From: Kalmusia sp. IMI 367209
Taxonomy: Eukaryota > Ascomycota > Dothideomycetes > Pleosporales > Didymosphaeriaceae
Reading direction: 5' to 3'
Length of the DNA stretch: 64,000 nt
Assembly (NCBI GenBank): GCA_027946365.1
Contig: JAPEUQ010000008.1
Coordinates: 992,001 to 1,056,000, forward strand
This document shows, piece by piece, positions 12,389-24,275 of the stretch (the stretch's first letter is position 1; each line of letters opens with the position of its first letter). The position numbers and the translations under genes were made by a program. The notes under the pieces are model-generated. The model searched no databases. It was not told the origin of the DNA and was given only the letters and a program-made list of their open reading frames with translations.

Positions 12389-13588
12389 TCACCGTCTTGC
12401 CTCCCTCTTTTCAAAGCTCTTATTATACAATCCAAACTCGACCTCTCCCTCTCCATTCCTCAAGCCCCCAACGCCACACTCTCCACTCGTCATCTCTACA
12501 AGTCCATGTACCTTACCCATCAACCTGTCAAATACCGTCAACGCATTACCCCTCCCAACCTTTACCAAATCTCTCGCACTCAAACTTGCTTCCACATGTT
12601 CATCAAACCACACACACGCATTCGGCACGCTCTCAAACGGATAATCAATACTAAACATACATGCCTCGATCCCCACTTCCGCGATCGCGCAAAGCAGCGC
12701 ATTCGTGCTAAAATGGCCAGACGTCGTGATAAAAACCTGCGTCCCAAAATAATCCCTCACAAGCCTATCTTTGCGCATCTTCATGTTCGGAAACCGCGCG
12801 CGATTAAGCTTATGATCGATACGGTACAGATCGTACGGGATATGCTCCCCCATATGCCCAACGACCAGCTTGAGCCTTGGAAAACGATCGAGCACGCCAG
12901 CGGTGATGATGCCGAGGAGGTGCATGTTCAATCTGTTTGCGTAGCCCAGTGCCGAGAAGGCGAGGTGCTCGCGGCCTTTCCACATGCGGTCGAAGATCTC
13001 GGGCGTGGCTTCGCGCGGGTGGAGGTAAACGGGTGCATTGAGCTCTTCTGCCGCGGCCCAGAAGGAATCGTAGCTGGGGTCGTCGTAGAAAAGCATAGTG
13101 TTGCCATCACCGACGGATTGGTAATCATTCAGAATGACACCGATGAAGCCCTCCAAGTCGTTCCAGCACCGCTGCAGCTCGCCTGCTGCTTGTTTGGCAT
13201 CGTGCATGCTGACGCTGAGCAGGCCTCCAAAGCGCTTGGGGTTCTTCATCACTTCTTTGCTGAGCGCGTTGTTTCCTTCTCTTGCGAGCTTTTCGGCGCC
13301 TTCTTTGTTGGCTACTTTTTGCGGTCCGGCAGATACGAGCGATAGAGCCATGAACTCCACGCCATTTTCGTCCATCTGCTGGAGCCGCGATCCGTGTACA
13401 TCTAGTAAGTTGGCGCCTAGATCGCCTCCGATGACGCCTTTGGGGGCAAGTGAGGCAGATTGGAAACCTAGAGGTTGAAATTCGCGTCAGTGTTAGATAA
13501 TCTACGCTGTGTCTAGGTCGTGCGTACCGCCTAGGGCTTCACCCTCAGGGAAGTTCCAAGCTTCTTCGAGAGCAATCTTATTGAGCAT
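12389..13588 (-). CDS. 2,3-dihydroxybenzoate decarboxylase-like amidohydrolase
   Basis: Exons 13588-13528 and 13467-12389 give 379 residues; the small first exon supplies the family's opening strand KIALEEAW. The amidohydrolase-2 / aromatic decarboxylase family (2,3-dihydroxybenzoate and gamma-resorcylate decarboxylases, metal-dependent, non-oxidative) is recognised from KIALEE at the N-terminus, YLHPRE, VVGHMGEHIPYDLYRIDH (metal-binding His), TTSGHFST and SIDYPFE (metal Asp). The second metal residue of the usual E-x-H pair is Ala here (EEA), as I recall for fungal 2,3-dihydroxybenzoate decarboxylases, so this is not a defect. Likely cytosolic, acting on a hydroxybenzoate-type substrate. The last 45 residues are glycine/glutamate-rich and beyond the family core, so the C-terminus could be mis-modelled. 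Confidence 0.85.
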
Positions 13589-14279
13589 GATATGCTTTGG
13601 GTGAGATATTACAAGATACAAATTAAGTCGTGTTTCCAGGGACTCAGATTCCTACTGCAACATAGATAGAGAGAGAATGGTATGATCAAATTTAGTATGG
13701 CAATGGACGCTCACAAATTGGGTACGTCTTGCAGAAGAAGGGGCTACCCCACCAAGCTGTCGGAGACATGCTTGGAGTACTTAGAGACTGACGTGTAGAA
13801 GAGCTTAGAAGGATGCAAGTGTGTTCGGCAGATAAAGGTGTGCGGGGAAGTGTGGGGAGATGCTCCGTCTATGCCTGATTTGGCTGCATGCAAGCGATGT
13901 ACAGCCATCTGTTACGGTTTTAGATCTGTTAAGCTTTCGACATGTACACATTACTAGAAGAAATTTGATTCAAAAGTTCCATATTCAAAAGGTACAATAT
14001 CGTACAATCATAATTATTATACCGAAGGAGTATGTTTTGCTTCAGAACCCAGACGTTGTAAAGTATCCCACGCATTCATCTCCTCCAAGGATGCTAACAA
14101 TATTGGGTATTTATATCTTATCAAAAAAACTAAAACAGATAACGCCTCGCTCGATATCGCTCAAAACCAATGGCCCATATCGTACATGCATAATCATCGG
14201 TAAAGTAATCGTAAAGTCGGTAATTGCAGATTGCAAGCTTCATCGAAGAAGTCGAGCACGCTCAAGATGAGGCGAGCAT
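13589..14279. other. intergenic, nothing seen
   Basis: No gene recognised. AT-rich sequence around 13940-14200 contains chance open frames on the plus strand only. Confidence 0.5.
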
Positions 14280-14782
14280 CTAGATGTGGTCGTGACCTAT
14301 GACCGTTAGCAACAAGTCTTCGTTGTTCATCTTTTGGTTATAACTTACGACCAAGAGCCTTGCCCCTCTTCCCGATAGCCTTAGCCTGCGACTGCTTGAT
14401 CTTCGCCAACCGCGCCTGTTCAGCAGCCTCCCTCTCCAGAGCCTTGACATGCTCCCTGGCCTCCCTGACGGCTGCCTTGGCCGCAAACAAGGCGCGATCG
14501 GCTTCCCGCTCTGCGGCCTCGGCGCTCATCACACGCTCGCGGGCGGCGACTATGCTGGCATCTTCGCTGCCGGTCTTGTGGAGTAGGGAATGACGCTTGG
14601 GCGAATGCGAGTTGGCGGTAGTGATTGAGGGTGAAGACGAGCGGCGCCGATTGAAGAGGCTACGGTTGCGTGCCGGAGGAGATGTGGTGGCTGGGGGCGG
14701 AGATGTCGTCTTGTTTGAGGAGAAGAAGCCTGTGCGGGCCTGGGTAGGGGTGGGAGGGTTCGCGGCGGTTGAAGAGAGGCAT
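14280..14782 (-). CDS. small basic coiled-coil protein, frame broken near start
   Basis: The body reads 14349 upward to a C-terminal helix rich in Ala, Glu and Arg (EAAEREADRALFAAKAAV), a predicted coiled coil. A 52 bp intron (14297-14348: donor GTAAGT, branch TTGCTAAC, acceptor ATAG) joins a 17-nt last exon ending GRHDHI. No ATG opens this frame. The plausible start, 14782, gives MPLFNRRE and sits one frame off; dropping one base in the C-rich run at about 14746-14762 restores a 149-residue protein. An internal echo, SLFNRRRS, supports that start. Serine/threonine/proline-rich N-terminal half. I recall similar small fungal proteins beginning MPxFxRR and ending in GR-HD, function unknown. Confidence 0.6.
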
Positions 14783-15547
14783 GTTGGGTGAGTAGTGGTG
14801 GTTGTGGATGGTTTGGTTTGGTGACTGGATCTTGGGTGGAGAATCGAATTTTGGAGTTGATACTTGAGAATAAGTTCATGGATATTCGGCACTCAGATCT
14901 TATATGCACATGTGCGATCGTACTATGTGCATGACGCTATGCGTGAGTGTTGGCCGGAAATCAGGTTCATGGTCGTGGGGTCGGAGGCGTGACGTCAGAG
15001 GATCTGCGCGTGTCCCTGACCGCGAGTGTGAGGTCACCGTCGCACAGCCTCATCTTGAATACGGTAGGTAGATAATATATTTCGAACCTTGAATCTATTG
15101 TAGGGCCTGAGAAAAGATTGATACTGCGATGCAGCGTGCAGTGGGTCTTGGACAGGTAGTGCCTTTGTAAACTGGGACGCAGGCGAGGGCTAGCGGAGCT
15201 TGTTGAGACTTCCTGCGCAGGGGATGCGCCGAGTCCCGAGATTTCAGACATGCTTGGAACTTCATCTATTCTGCCTCTGTCTGTGTGCATGGAGTCGAAT
15301 AGTCGTGGAGTTTCGATGAAGTGCGATGTTGTCGATGCCATATTGTGTATTCAATGATCGGAATGTGCGCATCACACGGAACTGAAACACAGCAGCCAAT
15401 CGCTAACAATATCTTATTTCAACAGCTTGTCCATCGTATAATACATCCCTGAAGAACTCCGACCCCCAAATCTCCGCAATGCAAAATGCAGGGTCTCTAC
15501 CCCAGCGCCGATGTATGCAAGAATCAAGAAACCCATGTGTACTAACC
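14783..15547. other. intergenic, one weak 124-codon frame
   Basis: A minus-strand frame from ATG 15341 to 14967 encodes 124 residues without recognisable domain or signal peptide; it could be a gene but nothing beyond the open frame supports it. The rest shows no signal. Confidence 0.3.
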
Positions 15548-17377
15548 CTAACTACACTGCGCCTGCGACTCCGTGCCGCCCGACATCTTCTCCATAGTTT
15601 TGATCAAAGAAATAGCCATGACAGCACATCCAAAAGCCACAACAGCCAAAGCTACATACGTCTTCGAACTGCGCTTGCTCAGCTTGATATAGCATAGCGG
15701 CGGCAAGATGTATGCCAGCGCACAAGCGGACGTAGCGCCAAAGAGTTCAAAGATAACGCCAAGATCGCAGGTGAGAAGGGAAAGGGTCATAGCAGAGACG
15801 ACTAGCGAAGTGGTGAAGATCATGTGGCGGTTCGGCTGGTAGGGTTCATCGGGGAACCAGTAATTGTTCATTACTTCGCGGCAGACGAAGGCTTCAAGAG
15901 GAAGCGTGGTGAGCATGTTGAGCCCGAAGCAAAGTCGCGCGATATTAACTAGGATGTTGTCGTTAGGGAAGTTGTTGAGAACGTTTCCGAGCGTCTTGTC
16001 GCCGAAAGTGAGGTAGCCAAAAAGTGCCATAATCAGACATGCAACTAAGGAAATACCGGTGCTGTAATGCGTGACGCGCGAGAAGCGGTCGATGGTCGGG
16101 GTTCGTAGCGAGCCGTATATTAGGAGAGAATTGTGGTGGCATACGAATGCGAAGGATATCACACCTACGGCCTCGAACAGACCTGAGCGGATGACGATGG
16201 AGCCACGCAGTTCACCGCGCGATTCAGGCGGCACGCGGAAGCACTGAGTGATCACAGTGAAAATGATTATGGTCATGCTAATCAGGGCGAGGCCGCTTGC
16301 TTTAGCGAGCTGCGAGCTGTCAGTCTTTGAAAGGTGCATTGGGCTGGGATGTATTTGCCTTGGCGATATCTCGGTAGAGAGAAAGAGGGTACGAGACACC
16401 TAGAATGCAGAGAATGATGATGGCTCGCCGGTTGGTGAGGAGCCATAAGAACGACGTATCGGACAAGGAAGGAAATAAAGCGTCCAACACCTTCGGTATA
16501 GTGTCACCTACGATGACACAAAAGGCCACCATGCCACCGAATGCACTGCAAAATCAGCATCTAGCCAATGCCCAAGGTATTACCATATACATACAACAGC
16601 CATTGCGCCAGCGAAATAGCGACGAGCCCCGACTTGCCAAAGCACTTTTCGACGGTCGCCTGGAATGAATCGGTACCGCTGAGCTTCGAATTGATGACTA
16701 TGAGCCGGATAGTCCAGTCGACAGTAATGGTAAGGCCGATCAAGAGGATGGTGCCTGTGATGAGGCCTGCGTTGCGGAATGCATACGGTTGGCCGATGAT
16801 GCCTGCCCCTCTGCGTCCTGTCAGCCCCTGAAAATCTCCGCAACCACATCACAGCGCATATTGGGTACCGGAGCACTCACATTATGCTGTTTGCCATGTT
16901 CATAAAGGCGCTTCGCATGCCGCTCCTCGGGCGCGCGCTTTCCAGATAGTCCTCGGGGTCGAAAGCCTCCTCTGCAACCGTCACGCTCGGCGCCTCTATG
17001 CCCGTCAACAGCGGTAGCTGCTGAACCCTTTCTCTCCCCTCTTCCATATAGTCCTCCCCGTCCAGATCGATCCACTCCCCGCCTGCATCTCCATTCATGC
17101 TTCTCCGTGGTTCCTCGAAGCGCACACGATTCGGCGTCCGTGGGGCTCCATCAGGTCTGGGCTGCGCGAACGATGACTGCCGCTTTGGCGCTCCAAAGCG
17201 GCCGCTCGGGCGTGTGCCAGGAGCTGGCGATGCGGACGACTGGCGTGACCGGGACCGCGACGAGCCCGGCGAGGGTGACGGACGGCGCGCTACGCTGGGC
17301 TGGAGATCGTGACCGAGATCGAGGTCGGAGTCGGAATCGTCGGGGTGCTCGTGCAGGAGCTTCTGCGACTCGCTCAT
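15548..17377 (-). CDS. AVT-type vacuolar amino acid transporter (AVT2-like)
   Basis: Exons 17377-16881, 16810-16595, 16545-16359 and 16309-15548 give 553 residues. Residues 1-160 are hydrophilic, serine/arginine- and acid-rich (cytosolic). The transporter core follows, opening with NSIIGAGIIGQPYAF, the hallmark of the SLC38/AVT amino acid/auxin permease family, then about eleven membrane helices with FGGMVAFCVIVGDTIP and a C-terminal helix. These proteins move neutral amino acids across the vacuolar membrane using the proton gradient; resemblance is closest to yeast AVT2, whose direction of transport is not settled. The third intron (16310-16358) has a GC donor (AAG|GCAAAT) and a good branch point (GACTGAC); no GT donor restores the conserved YRDIAK-LAKAS junction. 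The start at 17377 is the first ATG. Confidence 0.88.
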
Positions 17378-18383
17378 CGTGGCATTGTCAGGATTGGGGG
17401 TTGAGGTGGTGTTGAATGCTCCAGCTGTTGTCAGCACAAGCGGCCTTCAGAAAGTTGTACATCCCCGTAATTCGCTAGCTGCAAAGGGAAAGAACCCACA
17501 TGGTCGCCTTAAGCGAGCGTTGGTCTCCTTGACCCCCACGCTCCAAACCTTCAATATCCTCATGGCCGTTCCTGCTTTTGAAAACTATCTCAAGAAATTG
17601 AAATTGAAATTCTTCTTTACTTTAATGTAGAGAGTGTAATCGTCACCTCAGAACCGCTTTCCGCTTTCGATAGCGGGGTACACGGGGCTGGAGAAATGTC
17701 ATGGTGTCAAATGAAAAGGTAGAGTCAAGGCCAATCGATGGCGAAGAGACATTTCACTACCACAAAGTGAAGTCATTGATTGAGATTTGTCTCAAATGAA
17801 TCCGATCTTGTGAAACAGGAAACACAGTCTGACCGAAAAGGGACGAAAGTCATTGACTGCTTGTATTTATCTTCGCTGTTGCAAATGGAATACGAGCTTA
17901 TCCTTCATTCGTGGTCACATTCTCGTTAGGACATCATTTTTGCATTTTTCTGTCCAACTGTTTCTACCAACTCCGTCACTTCTATATTTCATATCGTGCT
18001 TCACTCCCACGACTACCAATGCTCAACACAACTAACGATGTCAAATGCAAACCCCGCCAATGCAGTCTGAGCAGAGCCTCACTTCATACAATACGATTCA
18101 ATAATCTCATGAATGTGGAGGAGACGAGGCGACCAATTGCAATTAGCGTCGGACCAGGCTTCGGACGAGCTCGGTAACTCCTTCCCTTATCGCCTTACTT
18201 ACGTGGACTAAAACCGGAAATGCCTGCAGTATGCACGGCCGTAAGTTGATTCCTATCAAAAAGATGATCTTCTCATAAGAAGCACACAGCTTGAAATATG
18301 GAGTCCCCCGAGAGCAGCTATCTCAAACTCTCGTTCTCATACATCGTTCCCAGCACAGAGAGCCCCGGAACGAGTTTGGAACC
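17378..18383. promoter_or_regulatory. divergent intergenic region
   Basis: About 1 kb between the transporter (minus) and the hydrolase (plus); both promoters must lie here. No binding site could be assigned. Short open frames are unsupported. Confidence 0.4.
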
Positions 18384-19313
18384 ATGTCGACCTCACAACC
18401 ACAAAAAGTCAACTTCCCTTCTAACGGCATCAACATTGTCGGTGAACTCTACAGGCCCTCGCCCAATGCTACTTCACGGAAGAACGCAGCCATCGCAATC
18501 GGCCATCCAGCCTTCGGTGTAAAAGAGCAGACTGCAGCCAACTATGCCCGCGCACTCTCCACATCCGGTTTCTACGCACTCACATTCGATGCCGCATACC
18601 AAGGCGAATCCGACGGCTCCCCCCGCGGAATCGAAAATCCCTTCCAGCGCGCAGAAGATGTCCGAGCCGCAGTGTCCTTCCTAGCGACGCTCTCCGAGGT
18701 CGACTCCGAGCGCATCGGCGTACTAGGCATATGTGCCTCAGGCGGCTACGTCCCCTTTGCCGCGCAGACGGACACGCGTATGAAAGCCGTCGCCACCGTG
18801 TCCGCTGCCTGCCTAGGGAGCGTCCTGCGCGATGGTCTACAGCCGAAGGGCGCGATCACCAGAGAGCAACTCGCTGAGCAACTCAAAGGCGCAAACGCCC
18901 TCCGCACACTCGAAGCCCAAGACGGCGAACCCCGCGTCGTCGAATTCTTGCCTCTAGAGCGTAGTGCCATTCCCGCTGGATCACCTCAACTCGTCACAGA
19001 CGGATGGGATTACTACCGCACGCCTCGTGGGGCGCACCCGCGCAGTACCGGGACGTGGGTGGCAAGGAGTATGGATCTGTGTGCAAATTTCGACAGTTAT
19101 GCGTTTGTGGACATGATTTCTCCGCGGCCGTTGTTGATGATTGCGGGCAGTGAGGCGGATACGAAGTACTTCAGCGAGCGGGCTGTTGAGAAGGCGAGGG
19201 AACCGAGCGAGTTGTTCATTGTACAAGGGAAGAAGCATATAGATTTGTATGATGATCTAAGTGTGACGGAGCCGAAGTTGGTGGACTTTTTTGAAAAGTA
19301 TCTTGCGGCTTAG
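18384..19313 (+). CDS. alpha/beta hydrolase (polyketide transferase/YcjY-like)
   Basis: Single exon of 309 residues; start chosen at ATG 18384 (MSTSQPQKV) because the longer frame upstream has no ATG in frame. Alpha/beta hydrolase fold: GHPAFGVKEQTAANYA oxyanion region, FDAAYQGESDG, the nucleophile elbow GICASGG with Ser119, the acid in GSEAD, and His in KKHIDLYD near the C-terminus, so the triad is complete. The pattern matches the dienelactone-hydrolase-like group that includes fungal polyketide transferases (Af380 type) and bacterial YcjY. Substrate cannot be told from sequence. No polyketide synthase lies in this window, so a stand-alone esterase or thioesterase role is as likely. No signal peptide; cytosolic. 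Confidence 0.85.
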   Translation: MSTSQPQKVNFPSNGINIVGELYRPSPNATSRKNAAIAIGHPAFGVKEQTAANYARALSTSGFYALTFDAAYQGESDGSPRGIENPFQRAEDVRAAVSFLATLSEVDSERIGVLGICASGGYVPFAAQTDTRMKAVATVSAACLGSVLRDGLQPKGAITREQLAEQLKGANALRTLEAQDGEPRVVEFLPLERSAIPAGSPQLVTDGWDYYRTPRGAHPRSTGTWVARSMDLCANFDSYAFVDMISPRPLLMIAGSEADTKYFSERAVEKAREPSELFIVQGKKHIDLYDDLSVTEPKLVDFFEKYLAA

Positions 19314-21395
19314 AAGGGTATAGAAGAGATGAGAAAATATCCTATAGGGCTCCTCGAATTCTCGAGCGATTACCCTCGACTGTACGTTACGAATATGGAC
19401 GTTTCCTTCTCGTAATAGTCACAAGAAACTTGGGACGTTGAGAGCGTCGGAAAGAGGCCGATGAGCTCTCGATATTTCTGTACCCAAGGTAATAGAACAT
19501 TATTTGGGTACCGATAACCGAAAATGCTTGCTGACGCTACTCAGGGCTATTACTGGTAATAACTACGCAAAGGCGGCAACAAGTAGGTAGGTATAGTCAA
19601 GATCAGGAGACAGATGCAGTAGCAACTGCTCGTTGCTAGATAGAAGTGTACCGACGATGTTCACGTCGTATACAAGGAGAAAAAGGTAGAGTAATACATC
19701 GGCGTCTTGTCAGCTTACAAGCAATTTCCCCGACGGAAAAGGGCAGATCGAGCAATTTCGGGTGAAAATTCAAAAGACTACAAAGGTCAAGCTTTCCAAG
19801 ACATCACGCCGGTTCTGGATAAGAGGCACGACACAGCTTGCAATATTCTAGATTGCTTGACCTCGCATGCACGGGCGGATGGATGCCCGGCACCTGCCGA
19901 TACATTCACGCTTTTCCTCTAAAGTGCTGTTAGATTAGGAGCTCATGATGTCGTTGATATTTCTAACAAGCGTCGCTGACGAGCGTGAGGGCTCGTTGAG
20001 TCGTTAGATGCTGGTTACTGGAATGATTTTGGCACCCTATCAGCGCCCGAAGCGAGTTTGGGAGGTGGATCCGTGGTATTGCGTGAGGATTGGGTCCACA
20101 GGAAGAACCTCGGGGTTGGTTGAGGTCCACAATCGATCGAGAAATACTATTCGTGCTTCACGCATAGCCGCTTATACCCGCAACTGCCAAGCGTGGTCAA
20201 TACGAGTCGCCGCTGGGGATGCAAACTTCGAATCGTGACTCGACGATAATTGGGAGATGGCGCGTGGGAGCCAGGGCGGTATCTCGGATTACACATAGGA
20301 GCATCGCTGTTGTCCGCAACTGATATGTATGATGTCTCCTTTTAAGCCTTGCTTTGCACCCACATATGTTTGCGCACCCCGCTCATATCCCAGCACGAGG
20401 GTCATGTCTGGAGTCAACACAGGGTGGACCGGGTCTGGGATGTTGGTGTGGAGTCGCGCGCCCCGGTACGATCTCTGTTTTGTAGCCACCTATCCATTAG
20501 TGACCGAAACGTAATAGGTGGGACGACACCGGTGAGAGATTGCTCTCGTAAAATTTTGCTTGTGGTGGGACATTTAGCAGCACACGGGAAAGCCAACCAT
20601 CTGAAACATTGCCGTGGGAAGATGATAGGATTCGAAAGAGATAATTGGAAAAACAGTCCTGTCTGGGTCACGCGAGCTGCTTGTGGATCGACATTGGTGC
20701 GTAGGGCGTCGATTCTCTGTGTGTTGTGCGTCACTGCATGTTGTCGTCGGAGATCGGCAACTGTGGATGGTGCCGGTAAGCGGCAACGGAACGAGCGCAA
20801 GGCGTTCCAATGCATACCTAAGCAGCCGCATGCAATTGGGTAAGAGAATCTCCAGACGAATCGGAACCGTGATGAGACGCAAGCTCCCGTCAGGCCTTGC
20901 GCCGGCTCCGCAGGGGTTTAGTCTACCGTTGCACTTGCCCCGACGAGCTTTTCACTGGTACGGGCGATCTACGTCATGTTGTTGAGAACATCTTGGCATT
21001 ATGAACCTCTCCGCCGGCCACACAACCCCATAATTGCTACCGACCATGCAGCCGTCTTGACACTATATCAATGTGCCTGGTTGCCCCGAGTCCCACGAAT
21101 TATCCATCCTCTCGGTTCTCTTCATCGCTTGTCGTACGCTTGTGCGTCCCATATACCTCGCGCCAATACAAACCTTCCAAGCTTTCCCAAGCTTCAACAA
21201 GCCTCACATCTTCACGAGCATCTCTTTGCAGTGACACTGAAGGTTCAACAATCCGCGAGCGACATCCCGAGCGACAATTGCCTCCTGAGGTCCCACGACG
21301 TCCATAGCGACAACCCCCATTGCAGCACCAGCTACTAGCTCTTATCCCAGAACGCTACTCATCTCCCGCCGAGCGACAACGTCCCTTGCGCCAAA
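19314..21395. other. long intergenic region, nothing seen
   Basis: About 2.1 kb without a convincing gene. Frames of up to 164 codons around 20349-20843 overlap frames on the other strand and show no domain. The last 400 bp, CT-rich, probably serve as promoter and leader of the downstream transporter. Confidence 0.45.
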
Positions 21396-23432
21396 ATGCT
21401 CTTCCTGAATCCGTTCAAGAAGCATGATGCTTCTGAGTTTCCAAACACGCACATCGATCTCGAAAAGGCTCACCATCGCAACTCAATAGCATCTGCACGT
21501 CGGCAATCGATCTCCCAAGCACCTAATGCAGGTGACAAAGATGACCGCAGTCCAGGTAAAGGCAGTGACGCTCACAGCGGCAATGATAGCGACCGCGCTG
21601 GTTCTACAAGAGGGCTCACCATAGCCGAATTGAGGGAGGAGATTGATAGTGATCTCGCCGCCAATGACTCCCAATCGCTATACGACAGTAAGTCTCATGA
21701 GCTCGCGTGTGTCGGAGTTCGCCGCAGGTGCTGTGAAACGAATGATATTGACCGTCCATGCAGGGAAGTCCAAAATAATCAACCGAGCGATTGCGGACAT
21801 GGGTATGGGACGGTATCAGTGGCAGCTATTCGTCCTATGTGGTTGCGGTTGGTTAGCTGACAAGTGAGCACATCCACATTAACCCCCGATAACCCCTTTG
21901 CTCATGGTGCTGTAGTCTCTGGCTTCAGGGTGTCGCTCTCACGCTGCCATCTATTTCTGCCGAATTTGGTGTCAGCGAAAATGAAGTCCGGTATACAACA
22001 CTGTCGCTTTTCCTAGGACTCTGTATCGGAGCGAGCTTCTGGGGAGTAGCTTCTGATGTTGTTGGTCGTCGTTTGGCTTTCAACTTCACTTTGATGTTTG
22101 CTGGCATCTTCGGTCTTGCGGCTGGGGGGAGCCCCGAATTGGATCGGTACGTAACATGGCATCTCGCGCTTCAGCAAAACGCAACTTTGCACTATGTGTC
22201 TCCCTTTCTCACAACATACGACATCAGTCTCTTTTCCCTTGTGGCTAACAGTTCATAGGCGTGTGCGCACTGTATGCCTGTTTGGGCCTTGGCGTTGGTG
22301 GAAACCTGCCAGTTGATGGGGCTCTGTTTCTTGAATTCCTTCCGGGCGCTAACGGCAACCTCCTCACGTTGTTATCCGGTTTCTGGTCGTTTGGGCAATT
22401 GATCTCGTCGCTAAGTGAGTCATGTTCAATCTTCTGCGTCTACTGTTCGGAATTAACATGGAGTAGTTGCTTGGGCTTTCATTCCCAACTTCTCATGCGC
22501 GGCTGACGCGAATCCATGCACCAAGGGTGATAACATGGGCTGGCGCTATATGGTGCTTACTCTGGGTGCTCTCACCTTTGTCATGTTCCTGTGCCGCTTC
22601 TTCCTCTTCCACCTCTTCGAATCGCCGAAATATTTGCTCTCCCCGTGGACGGCAAAGCGAGGCTGTGGCTGTAGTCCACGGCATCGCTTATTTCAACAAG
22701 ACACAGACCTGGCTATCCGACGAGATCCTCGAAACAGTCGGAGGAAAATCCGAGAAAGTAGAAGATATAAAGATGAGCACAGCACAGATCATCAAAAACT
22801 CACTCGGGAAGTTCTCAACCCAGCGAATCGGTCCTCTTTTCAAGGACAGGACGATTGCCCTTACTATGATCCTCCTCTGGTTCCAGTGGACAACCATTGG
22901 CATGGGCTACCCGCTTTTCAACGCTTTTCTGCCGCAGTACCTCGCCAACTCTGGCAGCGAACAGCCTACGTCAGTGTCCGTTACCTACCGCAACTATGCC
23001 ATTACATCCATTTGCGGTTGCCCCGGATCCCTTCTTGCCTACTACCTCGTCAACATTCCCCACGTAGGCCGTAAGAAGACCATGATCGTTGGTACGGCTC
23101 TCACTGGTGTCTTCGTCTTCCTGTTCACACTCTCCGGCGATGCCAGCTTCCAGCTCGCATTCTCCTGTCTCGAAGCTTGCTTCCAGCAAGTCATGTACGG
23201 TGTCCTCTACGCATACACCCCAGAGGTCATCCCAGCCCCGAACCGCGGAACGGGAACTGGCATCAGCAGCTTCCTCAACCGTCTCGCTGGCCTTTGCGCG
23301 CCCATTGTGGCCGTCAATGCTGGAAGCGCGAATCCCAAGGCGCCGATTTATGCCTCGGGCGGCTTGATTCTAGCTGCGTTTGTAAGCATGATTTTCCTGC
23401 CAATCGAGACGCAGGGCAAGCAGACTCTGTAG
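21396..23432 (+). CDS. SV2-like MFS transporter with two +1 frame breaks
   Basis: Exons 21396-21687, 21764-21863, 21916-22146, 22259-22414 and 22467-23432 give about 580 residues, but only if two surplus bases are ignored. Family cues in order: polar N-terminus, KSKIINRAIADMGMGRYQW, LWLQGVALTLPS, the MFS loop GVASDVVGRR, LGVGGNLPVDGALFLEFLP, FLFHLFESPKYLLS, and a second helix bundle with NIPHVGRKKT and the YTPEVIPAPNRGTGTG segment. This is the SV2/SVOP-like sugar-porter-related branch of the MFS. The frame is lost in a CCCC run at 22132-22135 (expected P-N-W-I before the intron) and in another at 22641-22644 (expected L-L-S-R-G-R). Introns are otherwise normal and the rest of the protein is well conserved, so assembly error is likelier than decay. 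Substrate unknown. Confidence 0.8.
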
Positions 23433-24275
23433 ATCAATGGAGTGGTGTTGAAGTAAGGTTCGCTTCGCTTAGAGGATGCGATGTGGCTTGCCAAGCAAGC
23501 AAGGGCAGAGCTTGGTAGTAGCAGGCGTGGGTGGCAGATCGTTTACGTTAATCAAGCTGGAGTGCATTCAGGAACAATTTACATGAGATACCCCGTTATT
23601 GAAAATAACATTGTAATGCACATGTCTTCTACCATGATAATCCACAGTGAGATTACTGAAAATGACCTCATCGACTGATGAATGGTGATGGAGATGATCC
23701 AAATAAAGCATGCCTTTCTAGAAACAACAGATCCCTTTTTTCGACATGCAATTGTTCACAGAGATGCGATGAGCCTACCGGCGTAGTGAGTACTAATGCT
23801 TGAGGAGTATCATGGGCTATCAATCTAGTTTGACCATGCTCCTTATTCATTAAAGCGATAGAAACCATAGCTCTATTCCACACATTAAACGTCGTTTTTA
23901 TATTGAATGCTGGCAAAGAGTGACTTAGATCCAATGCTATCACTATGTTGAATTAAAATAACATACTAGTCAATTATGTACACTTCAATGATAAGAACAT
24001 ATGGAGAGCATTTAAATATGTCTTACTACTGACTTGCAATATCGTGACTTTCTAGGTTCCAAATTCTATATTAGACTATCTTTTAGAGCCTGTTTACCGT
24101 ACAAGACTCCAGCGAAGCCAGCCAGAGCTAGCTCAGATATTTTGGACTTATCGTTCAGTTGTCGAGGAATCGAACTTGATCCAATATCGAACAAATTTGC
24201 AGGGCACGTCTTACACTCATTGCCCATATAACCAAAGCCTACAGCGTTTACACCCTAAGTACATATACAATAGCT
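23433..24275. other. intergenic between convergent genes, nothing seen
   Basis: Holds the 3' ends of the MFS transporter (plus) and the PPR gene (minus). AT-rich in the middle. A T-loop-like string near 24165 was examined and dismissed as a tRNA. Confidence 0.5.

Noticed and set aside
12506..13345. 279-codon plus-strand frame
   Set aside because: Antisense shadow of the decarboxylase-like gene.
20349..20843. 164-codon plus-strand frame
   Set aside because: Overlaps similar frames on the minus strand, no family resemblance and no intron-exon logic.
24150..24200. Minus-strand string resembling a tRNA T-loop (AGTTCGATTCC)
   Set aside because: No matching A box, no acceptor stem pairing and no anticodon arm upstream.
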